In this document: positions 12,858 through 19,651 of the stretch, piece after piece | Layout: each line of letters begins with the position of its first letter | How positions within the stretch are numbered: position 1 is the first letter of the stretch | Origin: JBBRCX01 sp038204465 | Lineage (GTDB): Bacteria > Planctomycetota > Phycisphaerae > Tepidisphaerales > Tepidisphaeraceae | Direction: 5' to 3' | NCBI GenBank assembly: GCA_038204465.1 | Contig: JBBRCX010000088.1 | Span: 1 to 19,651 of the forward strand | Length of the DNA: 19,651 bases | Translations under genes and position numbers: made by a program | Notes under the pieces: generated by a model | Databases searched by the model: none | The model's input: only the letters and a program-made list of their open reading frames with translations | Told to the model about the DNA's origin: nothing

Positions 12858-14726
12858 ATGAGTGATTCCACGAACCTTGACGCACTGGAAACGGGGCTGG
12901 GGCATCACCTCGCAGGCCGGCTGCAGGAGGCGCGGGAGATCTATCAGCAGATCCTGGCGCGGGACGCGAATGATCCCGACGCGCTTCACCTGCTGGGGGC
13001 ATTGGCGCACCAGGCGGGCCGCAGCGCCGACGCGGTCGGCTTGATCACCCGGGCCATCGCGATCGAGCCCACGATTGCGGACTATCACAACAACCTGGGC
13101 GAGGCGCTGGCGGCGCTCGGGAAACTGCAGGACGCGGTCAACAGCTTTCATCGCTCGATCGAGCTGGACCCCCAGCGCGTGGACAGCCGGTACAACCTGG
13201 CCCGCGCGGCCGGGCAACTGGGTTGGACCGATGAAGCGGTTTACTCCTACCAGCAGGCGCTGCGGCTCCATCCCGAACTGGTCGAAGCGCGCTACAACCT
13301 GGGGCTCGTGCTGCTGGGGCTCACGCGGTTGACGGAGGCCCAGACGGAATTTCGGGAGGCGATTCGCCTGCGGCAGGACTACGCGGAAGCCTATTTCGGA
13401 CTGGCCAAGGTCGTGCAGGTCCTCTCGGGGCTGGCTGACGCCGTGCCGCTGTACCGCAAGGCGCTGGAGCTCAAGCCCGCTCTGATCGGCGCCCACAGCT
13501 CGCTGGTGTACGAGATGCATTACCACCCGGGCTTCACGCGCGAAGCGATTTTCGAGGAGCATCTCCGATGGGCGAAGCAGCATGCGGAAGAATTCACCGC
13601 GGCGGTGCGGCCGCACGCGAACGATAGAACGCCGAACCGGCGGTTGAAGATCGGCTTCGTATCGGCGGACCTGCGGCGTCACCCGGTGAGCTCGTTCCTG
13701 CTGCCGGTGCTCGAGGCCCACGATAAAGAGCGCTACGAGATGATCTGCTACGCGGACGTGCGCAGCACCGACGAAATGAGCGAACGTCTCCACCGCAACG
13801 CGGACGGATGGAGGAACATCGTCGGGGGCAGCGATGAGCAGGTGGCGGAGCTGATCCGGCAGGATGGCATCGATATCCTCATCGATCTGGGCGGCCACAC
13901 GGGGCACAACCGGCTGCTCGTCTTCGCCCGCAAGCCCGCACCGATCGCCGCGGCGCACTTCGCGTATCCGAATACGACCGGGCTTTCGACGGTCGACTAT
14001 CGCTTCACGGATGCCCATGCCGATCCGCCCGGGGAGACGGAGCGTTACTACACGGAGCAATTGATCCGCCTGCCCGACTGCGCCTGGTGCTACCGGGCGG
14101 AGGAACAGACCCCGATTGGCCCGCTGCCCGCTGAGTCGAAGGGGCGCATCACATTCGGCTCGTTGAACAACATCAACAAGGTGACGCCGGAGGTGATCGC
14201 AGCGTGGTCGAGGATTCTCGCGGCGGTTCCCGGGTCGCAGCTGTTGCTTCTCACGTGTCCGCCGGGGGAGTTGGAGCAGATGATCCGCAGCCGGTTCGCG
14301 GCCCATGGCATCGAACGGCAACGCCTGCGGATCGTGGATCGCACGGGGCGAGAACAGTACCTGAAGCACCTGGCGGAGATGGATATTGCCCTGGATCCGT
14401 TTCCGTACAACGGCGGCGTGACCACCTGCGATGCGTTATGGGCGGGGCTCCCGGTGATCAGCCTGGAAGGGGACGCATATGTTTCGCGGCAGGGGGTGAG
14501 CCTGCTCTCGAACGTCGGTTTGCAAGAGCTTCTTGCACGGAAGCCCGACGATTATGTGTCGATTGCAGCGGGATTGGCGAGAGACTTGCCGCGGCTCGCG
14601 ATGCTGCGCCAGGGGCTGCGGGAGCGTCTTCGTGCTTCGCCGATCATGGACCATCGCCGGTTTACGCAGAACCTTCAGGACGCCTATCGGCGGATCTGGC
14701 AGCAGTGGTGCGCGCGGATCGGTTGA
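12858..14726 (+). CDS. TPR-repeat O-GlcNAc transferase-like glycosyltransferase (GT41/SPINDLY type)
   Basis: The 622-residue protein has five to six TPR repeats (about residues 10-225, e.g. ADYHNNLGEALAALGKLQDAV and EARYNLGLVLLGLTRLTEAQ). They are joined to a GT41 catalytic region (about 262-620). Catalytic-domain landmarks are KIGFVSADLRRHPVSSF (264-280, with the His275 equivalent of the conserved HP His), ILIDLGGHTGHNRLLVFARKPAPI (340-363), FGSLNNINKVTPEVI (433-447, UDP-contacting Lys441), and ALDPFPYNGGVTTCDALWAGLPVISL (511-536). Eukaryotic relatives put GlcNAc or fucose on Ser/Thr of intracellular proteins; bacterial ones glycosylate flagellin, adhesins or unknown targets. There is no signal peptide, so it should act in the cytosol. 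Donor and acceptor are unknown. It ends 2 bp from the stop of the convergent AraC gene. Confidence 0.92.
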   Translation: MSDSTNLDALETGLGHHLAGRLQEAREIYQQILARDANDPDALHLLGALAHQAGRSADAVGLITRAIAIEPTIADYHNNLGEALAALGKLQDAVNSFHRSIELDPQRVDSRYNLARAAGQLGWTDEAVYSYQQALRLHPELVEARYNLGLVLLGLTRLTEAQTEFREAIRLRQDYAEAYFGLAKVVQVLSGLADAVPLYRKALELKPALIGAHSSLVYEMHYHPGFTREAIFEEHLRWAKQHAEEFTAAVRPHANDRTPNRRLKIGFVSADLRRHPVSSFLLPVLEAHDKERYEMICYADVRSTDEMSERLHRNADGWRNIVGGSDEQVAELIRQDGIDILIDLGGHTGHNRLLVFARKPAPIAAAHFAYPNTTGLSTVDYRFTDAHADPPGETERYYTEQLIRLPDCAWCYRAEEQTPIGPLPAESKGRITFGSLNNINKVTPEVIAAWSRILAAVPGSQLLLLTCPPGELEQMIRSRFAAHGIERQRLRIVDRTGREQYLKHLAEMDIALDPFPYNGGVTTCDALWAGLPVISLEGDAYVSRQGVSLLSNVGLQELLARKPDDYVSIAAGLARDLPRLAMLRQGLRERLRASPIMDHRRFTQNLQDAYRRIWQQWCARIG

Positions 14727-14728
14727 GA

Positions 14729-15628
14729 CTACGGACGGGGCGAAGAGCGCTCGGCGGCCCCGCGGAGGTATTGGGTAGGGCTAACGCCAAGGATCTGCTT
14801 GAAGGTGCGCGAGAGATGGAACGCATCGGCGAAGCCGGTTTCGCTGGCGATCGCCTCCAGCTTCAGGTTCCCACGAACTAACCTGACCTTCGCCGCCTCG
14901 ACGCGCAAGGCGCGCAGGGCGGCCATCGGACTTCGGCCCGTGAGCCGGCGGTAGGCATGCGAGAGTCCTGATTCGCTCAGACCGACGCGGCGCGCGAGGT
15001 GCTCGAGGCGCACGGAGTCCGCGAGGTGCTCGCGCAGGTAACCATGGACTTGGGCGACCAGATCCGGCGAAGCGACGTCGCGCGGCGACATCAGGAGCTC
15101 GCCGCCCCGGGATTCCGCGGAAAGCAGCAGGGAGATGAGCTCGTAGAAAGCGCCGAGCGCCCGCAGCGATGCGGCGGAGCCGCCATCAAGGTGAAGGACA
15201 ATGCGCTGAAGCAATGTGGCGGCTGTGCCTTCGGCATCGCGGAGACGGATGAATGCAACATCGCCAACCTTCTCGCGAAGGTGGCCGCGGCGATCCTCAA
15301 AGATGATGTGAAGACTGGAGCAGCGATGAAAGTCCGATTCGCGCCTGAGCCGTTCGCGGTACGCGGTTCGCGGCGGGTACAGGACTCCAGCGCCGGCGGT
15401 GAAGGGCTTCCACGGCTTAGCGCCGATCTCCAGCTCGATCCCGCCGCTGGTGAAGATCTCCAGGGTCCAATTTGCCGCGACGATCCGCCCCGAAAGGGAG
15501 GGCGCTTTCGCGTGGAACTCGCCGGCGGAGCAGAGGGAGAGTCCGTTGGCGACGGCGGAGCCCGGCGCACTTTTCGTCGTATTGAAGGTGTGTGCAGGAT
15601 TATTCATGGACGCGGCAGGATTAGCCAT
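14729..15628 (-). CDS. AraC-family transcriptional regulator
   Basis: The 299-residue protein has a C-terminal AraC double helix-turn-helix (about residues 188-292). The first HTH is VRLEHLARRVGLSESGLSHAYRRLTG and the second is KLEAIASETGFADAFHLSRTFKQILG, ending in the family signature VSPTQYLRG. The N-terminal 180 residues would be a cupin-like ligand-binding domain (WKPFTAGAGVLYPPRTAYRERL is a typical strand pattern). The effector is unknown. It is divergent from the aminotransferase gene with 101 bp between them, so it probably regulates that gene and itself. The start is the first ATG of the frame; Met8 is an alternative. It is one candidate for a sugar-responsive regulator of the rhamnose genes, without direct evidence. 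Confidence 0.88.
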   Translation of the reverse strand: MANPAASMNNPAHTFNTTKSAPGSAVANGLSLCSAGEFHAKAPSLSGRIVAANWTLEIFTSGGIELEIGAKPWKPFTAGAGVLYPPRTAYRERLRRESDFHRCSSLHIIFEDRRGHLREKVGDVAFIRLRDAEGTAATLLQRIVLHLDGGSAASLRALGAFYELISLLLSAESRGGELLMSPRDVASPDLVAQVHGYLREHLADSVRLEHLARRVGLSESGLSHAYRRLTGRSPMAALRALRVEAAKVRLVRGNLKLEAIASETGFADAFHLSRTFKQILGVSPTQYLRGAAERSSPRP

Positions 15629-15665
15629 AGTATTTCGGGTAGATGTCGATAGTTTCAGGCCCGAG

Positions 15666-15683
15666 TGCCCGTGAGACCGGGCA
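15666..15683. promoter_or_regulatory. Inverted repeat in the divergent araC-type/aminotransferase region
   Basis: TGCCCG (15666-15671), a 6-bp spacer and CGGGCA (15678-15683) form a perfect dyad inside the 101-bp divergent intergenic region. It is a plausible regulator-binding site; AraC proteins more often use direct repeats, so its reader is uncertain. Confidence 0.35.
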
Positions 15684-15729
15684 AGGATACCACAAACACC
15701 GGTGCATTTCTGGACATGAAGGAGCGATC

Positions 15730-17076
15730 ATGGCGGTGACGGAGATGACTCAACTTGCAGTTGATGGCGGCCCCAGGGCCTTCACGGGCGTGACGGGGAA
15801 AGCGGAGCCGAAGATCGGCATGGAGGAGTTCATGTCGATCGCCGAGCGGTTCGGCTTCAGCCCCGAGGCGCTGCGCCGCCTGGAGCAGGCGGTGTCCAAT
15901 GCGGACCTGCCGCCGGGCGGACCGAACCTGGCGCGCTACCTCTGCGCCAGTCCCGCCGCCAAGGGGCCTCAGTTCGAGGCGCTGGCGCGGAAGAAGTTCG
16001 GAGTGAAACACGCGCTGAGCACCAGCTCGGGAACGGGCGCATTGCACAGCGCCTTTGTCGCGGCGGGAGTTGAGCCGGGCAAACAGGTGATCCTCCCGGC
16101 GCTGGGTTTCATGGCTACTGCATCGGCGGTCGCGCTGGCAGGGGGGACGCCGGTGTTCTGCGACGTCGACGAATCGATGCAGATCGACCCGAGCCGGATC
16201 GAGCCGCTGATCAACGAGAACACGGTCGCGGTGGCTCCGACGCACCACTTTAGCGGCATCGCCGACATGGACGGCGTGATGGCGGTGGCGCGCAAGCACG
16301 GGCTGAAGGTGGTGGAAGACTGCGCCCAGTCGCCCGGGGGAAAGTTCAGGGGCAAATACGTCGGCACGATCGGCGACCTCGGATGCTTCAGCATCTCCGC
16401 GTACAAGATCATCGGCGGCGGGGAGGGCGGCATGGTCGTGACCAACGACGAGCGGCTTTACGAGCGGGCGAATCAGCTGGCCGAGTGCGGCGGATTGTGG
16501 CGCAGCAATCGGTTCGCCCCGCCGCGATATGAAGGCGAGCTGTTCGTCGGCACGAACTATCGCATGTCGGAGATGGAGGCGGCGATCGACCTCGTGCAGC
16601 TGGATAAGCTGGACGACGTCGTTCGGCGATTTCATGACAACAAGATGCGCATCCTCCGGCAGCTCAAGACGTATCGCGAGATTGTGCCGCAGAAGATCAA
16701 CGACCCGGAGGGGGACGTCGGCTATATCCTGCGGTTCTACCCCGAGACGCACGAGCTGGGGACCCGGATTGCCAAGGCATTGAACGCCGAGGGCGTGCTG
16801 TGTGGAGCTCGCGGCGAGAAGGCGGACCCGGACTGGCACATCTATCACGACATGTTCCCAGTGGTTCAGGGCGCGGGCAAATCGATCGATCCGAGGGCGG
16901 CGGCGACCTACCGGCGCGGCGCGTGCCCGGTGGCCGACGACCTTTACAACCGCTGCGTGAGCGTCTGGCTGGACCAGTGGTATTCGCCGCAGGACTGCGA
17001 CGCGGTCGCCAGGGGAATTGACAAGGTGCTGGGCGCCTATTGCACTGAAGACCCGTCGGCACGGGCGTGGATTTGA
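15730..17076 (+). CDS. DegT/DnrJ/EryC1/StrS-family PLP aminotransferase
   Basis: The 448-residue protein is a fold-type I PLP enzyme of the sugar aminotransferase family. The PLP lysine is Lys226 in FSISAYKIIGGGEGGMVVTND. Asp197 in VVEDCAQSPGGKFRGKYVGT contacts the PLP nitrogen, and STSSGTGALHSAF (97-109) binds the phosphate. The family usually makes amino sugars from keto-sugars, but some members act on other substrates. The ATG at 15730 is chosen because GGAG lies 5 nt upstream. It is longer than the roughly 370-400 usual, with a 60-residue N-terminal extension (LAVDGGPRAFTGVTGKAEPKIG, then a helix) also seen in some environmental homologues. The deacetylase follows in the same direction, 61 bp away. 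The substrate cannot be read from sequence. Confidence 0.9.
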   Translation: MAVTEMTQLAVDGGPRAFTGVTGKAEPKIGMEEFMSIAERFGFSPEALRRLEQAVSNADLPPGGPNLARYLCASPAAKGPQFEALARKKFGVKHALSTSSGTGALHSAFVAAGVEPGKQVILPALGFMATASAVALAGGTPVFCDVDESMQIDPSRIEPLINENTVAVAPTHHFSGIADMDGVMAVARKHGLKVVEDCAQSPGGKFRGKYVGTIGDLGCFSISAYKIIGGGEGGMVVTNDERLYERANQLAECGGLWRSNRFAPPRYEGELFVGTNYRMSEMEAAIDLVQLDKLDDVVRRFHDNKMRILRQLKTYREIVPQKINDPEGDVGYILRFYPETHELGTRIAKALNAEGVLCGARGEKADPDWHIYHDMFPVVQGAGKSIDPRAAATYRRGACPVADDLYNRCVSVWLDQWYSPQDCDAVARGIDKVLGAYCTEDPSARAWI

Positions 17077-17137
17077 TTCCGCGAGGAGGAGGAGCAGGCT
17101 ACTGAGGGAGGCGACTGGTCAAGCACATCACAACACC

Positions 17138-18007
17138 ATGACTCGTTATATCGCCGCTTATGACACGGAGCTTCCGGGGTGCGTCGAGGCCTGCCGGCGG
17201 ATTGTCGAGGCGCACCGGCGCCACTCGATGCCTGCAACGTTCTTTGTCGTGGGGAAGTTTTTAGAGGAGCACCGGGCTGAGTTTCGGGAGATTTTCGATG
17301 ATCCGCTCTTCGAGATCGCGTCGCACTCGTATTCACACCAGATGTTCCGCGACCATCCTTTCTGCGGCGCCGCGCCTTCGCCGGAGAAGGTTCGCGAGGA
17401 GATCGTGCGCGGGAAGAAGGTGGTAGAGGACGTTTTCGAGCGGCCCTGCGTGGGGATTCGCTCAGGCTGCGGGTTTGTGGACGGCCTGCGCGGCGCGCCG
17501 GACGTCCTGGGTTACGTGCGCGAGGCGGGATATCAGTATGTCAGCACGAAGCTCTGGGGCCGGGACTGGTCGATGCCGTGCCCGCTCTATCAGCCGTTCC
17601 GTTACGAGGCAGAGGGTTTCCCGGAGGTGTGGGAATTGCCCGGGCACGGGTGGCACGAGAACTTGTTGAAGAACTTCAACCGCTGGGGGCCGCGGCGGGT
17701 GACGCTCTGGCCACCGGAGATTCCGGAGGCCGTGCCAGCGGATTTCATCAAGACGCCCGAGGAAGAGACGGCGATTAATCGAATCTTTCTCGAAAGAGCG
17801 GCCGAGCAGGACCTGGCGTTTGTGTCGCTGGTGTGGCACCCGTGGTCGCTCTTCAAGTTTGACCCCGAGATGAAGATGCTGGATGGGACGTTCGAGCTGG
17901 CGCGGCAACTGCGCCTTCGCGACGGGACGTACGCGGATCTCTACCAAGATTGCGTCCAAACCCTGGCTCGGAAAAGACAACACGGGCGAGACGCCCGTAC
18001 TACGTGA
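17138..18007 (+). CDS. Polysaccharide deacetylase-like (NodB/CE4) protein
   Basis: From the ATG at 17138 the product is 289 residues. It shows a NodB-type fold: the first metal/catalytic motif is degenerate (YDTELPG, Asp9 and Glu11, instead of the usual TFDDG). The HSYSH metal motif (His63, His67) is intact and follows FEIASHS. ATFFVVGKFLEEH (33-45) and VGIRSGCGF (105-113, the place of the usual RPPyG loop) also fit. SLVWHPWSLFKFDPEM supplies a late conserved His. There is no signal peptide, so it is presumably cytosolic, unlike many chitin or peptidoglycan deacetylases. It lies behind the aminotransferase gene and may work on the same amino or acetylated sugar. The last residues (about QHGRDARTT) come from a dispersed hairpin repeat, so the native C-terminus may have been replaced. 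Confidence 0.85.
   Translation: MTRYIAAYDTELPGCVEACRRIVEAHRRHSMPATFFVVGKFLEEHRAEFREIFDDPLFEIASHSYSHQMFRDHPFCGAAPSPEKVREEIVRGKKVVEDVFERPCVGIRSGCGFVDGLRGAPDVLGYVREAGYQYVSTKLWGRDWSMPCPLYQPFRYEAEGFPEVWELPGHGWHENLLKNFNRWGPRRVTLWPPEIPEAVPADFIKTPEEETAINRIFLERAAEQDLAFVSLVWHPWSLFKFDPEMKMLDGTFELARQLRLRDGTYADLYQDCVQTLARKRQHGRDARTT
17982..17998. repeat. Dispersed hairpin repeat (CGGGCGAGACGCCCG type)
   Basis: ACGGGCG-AGA-CGCCCGT is a 7-bp perfect stem with a 3-nt loop, inside AACACGGGCGAGACGCCCG. Read in one frame it gives QHGRDAR, in another GETPV, both tail sequences that I recall from many planctomycete and verrucomicrobial proteins. It overlaps the 3' end of the deacetylase gene and may double as a terminator. 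Confidence 0.7.
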
Positions 18008-18016
18008 AAGGCCGCT

Positions 18017-18069
18017 CGCGCTACGAGACGGCGGGGAAGGTGAAGGACTGCGAGTGAGCGCGTAGCGCG
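18017..18069. repeat. Inverted repeat between the convergent deacetylase and rho genes
   Basis: CGCGCTACG (18017-18025) and CGTAGCGCG (18061-18069) are exact reverse complements separated by 35 bp. With no T-run on either side it is at best a weak bidirectional terminator, or part of the neighbouring dispersed repeat. Confidence 0.35.
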
Positions 18070-18087
18070 GCGTGCGGTCGGAAGCAC

Positions 18088-19182
18088 TCAGGCGCGCATG
18101 GAGTTCATGAGGGATTGGTTGTTGGGATGCTTGGCGAGGGCTTCGAGCAGGTTCTTCATGGCGGGGATGGGGGACATGGTCATCAGGTGGCGGCGGATGC
18201 GCCGAGCGGCGGCCATCTGCTGTTCGTCGAGCAACTTTTCCTCCTTGCGGGTGCCTGACTCGGCGATGTTCAGGGCGGGGAAGATGCGCTGATTCGACAG
18301 ATTGCGGTCGAGCGTCAGCTCCATGTTGCCGGTCCCTTTGAACTCTTCAAAGATCACCTGATCCATCCGGCTGCCGGTGTCGATCAGGCAGGTGGCGAGG
18401 ATGGTAAGGCTGCCGCCATTCTCGATCTTGCGCGCGGCGCCGAAGAGCCGTTTGGGGATTTCCAGGGCGCGGTTGTCGAGGCCGCCGGAAAGCGTGCGGC
18501 CGCCACTGGGCCCGCCGGTGTTGAAGGCGCGGCCGACGCGCGTGAGCGAGTCCATGAGCACGACGATGTCGGCGCCGAATTCCACCTGCCGCTTGCAGCG
18601 CTCGATCACCAGCTGAGCGAGGTCGAGGTGTTTCTCGACCGTGTTGTCGTTGGACGAGGCGTAGACCGTTCCCGGCACGTTGCGCTTCATGTCGGTGACT
18701 TCTTCGGGGCGCTCGTCGATGAGCAGCAGGATCAGCTGCACGTGCGGATAGTTGGCGTGGATGCCGCGGGCGATGTTCTGCATCAGGATGGTCTTGCCGG
18801 TCCGGGGCGGAGCGACGATGAGCCCGCGCTGGCCGAAGCCGACCGGCGCGAGGATGTCGATCACCCGGGTGGTCAGCTCGGCGGGGTTGTGCTCCAGCTT
18901 CATGACCGGCTGCGGGTCGAGCGCGGTGGCATCGTAGAGCGCGGTCTTCTCCACATATTCGTCGGGTGAGCGGCCCTCGATGGTTTCGATCCTGCCCAAC
19001 ACCCGTCCGCGGGGGGCGCCGCGGAGGAGCAGACCGGGGCGCAGGCGCAGCTCGCGGATGGTCTGCCGGGGGACGATGAAGTTGCCGCGAGCGGGGCGGA
19101 GGGGGTGCAGGGGGTCGCGGAGCTCACCGTCCTGGCGCTCGTCCGCGACCTGTAAAATGCCTTCGACTTGTCCGTTGGTCAT
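18088..19182 (-). CDS. rho: Transcription termination factor Rho, short N-terminus
   Basis: Rho is the hexameric RNA-dependent ATPase that ends transcription. From ATG 19182 the protein is 364 residues, against 419 in E. coli. The motor is complete: Walker A APPRTGKT (124-131), catalytic Glu in LIDERPEE (154-160), Walker B VVLMD (207-211), Q-loop GGPSGGRTLSGG (223-234) and R-loop EFKGTGN (280-286). Residues 6-70 form the cold-shock-like RNA-binding domain, but the N-terminal helical domain is missing and the aromatic RNP stretch (GFGFLR in E. coli) reads DGELRD. The start is chosen because GGAAG sits just upstream and VEGILQV matches the normal domain start. The frame stays open 75 codons further (to 19407), but that part looks unlike any Rho N-domain. 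Confidence 0.93.
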   Translation of the reverse strand: MTNGQVEGILQVADERQDGELRDPLHPLRPARGNFIVPRQTIRELRLRPGLLLRGAPRGRVLGRIETIEGRSPDEYVEKTALYDATALDPQPVMKLEHNPAELTTRVIDILAPVGFGQRGLIVAPPRTGKTILMQNIARGIHANYPHVQLILLLIDERPEEVTDMKRNVPGTVYASSNDNTVEKHLDLAQLVIERCKRQVEFGADIVVLMDSLTRVGRAFNTGGPSGGRTLSGGLDNRALEIPKRLFGAARKIENGGSLTILATCLIDTGSRMDQVIFEEFKGTGNMELTLDRNLSNQRIFPALNIAESGTRKEEKLLDEQQMAAARRIRRHLMTMSPIPAMKNLLEALAKHPNNQSLMNSMRA

Positions 19183-19421
19183 ATCTTCCGTTCGAATTCG
19201 GTCATGGACGCCCGGCAGCGAGGCCGAACCGGGCCGCGCGGCATTAGAAGGATTGATCGGTGTACGAGTCCTTCCATGAACCCGCGAAGCGTGGCCGAGC
19301 AGAACGTACGCTCTAAAACCTGTTTCGGCCCCGCCGATGCGATTGGTTTCCGCCGTCGGTAGAATCCATAACATACACGAAGTGGGCGTCGGGGCCAAGG
19401 TACTCATGAACGGAGTGACAG

Positions 19422-19651
19422 ATGGATCTGCTTTCGAGGCTGCAGGAGGACATGAAGGTGGCGATGAAGTCGGGCCAGAAACAGCGGCTCAGCGTGATCC
19501 GCATGCTGCTGAGCGATGTGAGGAACATCGACCTGGCGCCCAAGCCGACGACGGCGGAGGAGGCGGTGGCGGCCTACGGGAAGCGGCTGCGCAAGAGCCA
19601 GGAGGAGTTCCAGAAGCTTGGCAAATCCGAGCAGGTTGAGCAGTTGAAGGG
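19422..19651 (+). CDS. GatB/YqeY domain-containing protein (3' end outside window)
   Basis: The frame from ATG 19422 runs open to the window edge (76 codons). It begins MDLLSRLQEDMKVAMKSGQ, then KQRLSVIRMLLSDVRNID. This is the characteristic start of YqeY-type proteins (about 150 residues), which share the tRNA-binding tail domain of GatB and are usually stand-alone. A later segment, EEAVAAYGKRLRKSQEEFQKLGKSEQVEQLK, also fits. GGAG lies 7 nt before the ATG. Its cellular role is poorly defined in general. It is divergent from rho with 239 bp between the two starts, in which I could not identify a clear promoter for either. Confidence 0.88.
   Translation, partial: MDLLSRLQEDMKVAMKSGQKQRLSVIRMLLSDVRNIDLAPKPTTAEEAVAAYGKRLRKSQEEFQKLGKSEQVEQLK

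Noticed and set aside
12663..14369. 568-codon minus-strand open frame opposite the GT41 gene
   Set aside because: Shadow of a gene with clear TPR and catalytic motifs; no domain pattern in the antisense reading.
15655..16848. 397-codon minus-strand open frame opposite the aminotransferase
   Set aside because: Shadow frame; it would also overlap the divergent promoter region.
19183..19407. 75-codon upstream extension of the rho frame
   Set aside because: The residues do not resemble a Rho N-domain, the first Met has no convincing ribosome-binding site, and the ATG at 19182 starts exactly at the normal domain boundary with GGAAG before it.

Overview
The window is high-GC bacterial chromosome, tightly packed on both strands. 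The best fit is a Planctomycetota (PVM) organism, probably Phycisphaerae-like. This is inferred from gene content: a microcompartment shell gene beside pduL, a separate rhamnose isomerase, an orphan UVR-motif protein, a TPR/GT41 glycosyltransferase, a Rho with an unusual N-terminus, and the dispersed hairpin that often gives proteins a '-HGRDAR-' tail. No 16S or other definitive marker is present.

Layout. 1-1.2 kb: the end of a minus-strand microcompartment operon (promoter, pduL, BMC-H shell protein) that continues off the left edge. 1.25-3.1 kb: queE and a TonB-like protein (minus). 3.2-6.1 kb: a probable LOG-family gene remnant, a lipoprotein, a two-domain kinase-like/deoxyribosyltransferase-like protein, and a UVR-motif protein with a clear terminator (minus). 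6.5-8.5 kb: ygfZ-like folate protein then PPK2 (plus). 8.5-10.2 kb: yajQ, an acidic protein of unknown function and a small HTH protein (minus). 10.2-10.87 kb: a non-coding stretch with a strong minus-strand promoter, nested hairpins and G-rich repeats. 10.87-14.7 kb: L-rhamnose isomerase, a zinc-ribbon membrane protein and a TPR/GT41 protein (plus). 14.7-18.0 kb: an AraC-type regulator divergent from a DegT-type aminotransferase and a NodB-type deacetylase. 18.1-19.65 kb: rho (minus), divergent from a GatB/YqeY-domain gene cut by the right edge.

How the parts fit. The microcompartment genes and L-rhamnose isomerase suggest growth on deoxysugars such as rhamnose or fucose. In the known PVM pathway the isomerase acts upstream in the cytosol, while aldehyde oxidation and PduL phosphotransacylation occur inside the shell. 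Most other genes are housekeeping. No CRISPR array, tRNA, rRNA, prophage or transposase was seen. The strongest leads are the possible structured RNA near 10.5 kb, the kinase/NDT-like fusion with a degenerate P-loop, and the reduced Rho N-terminus.
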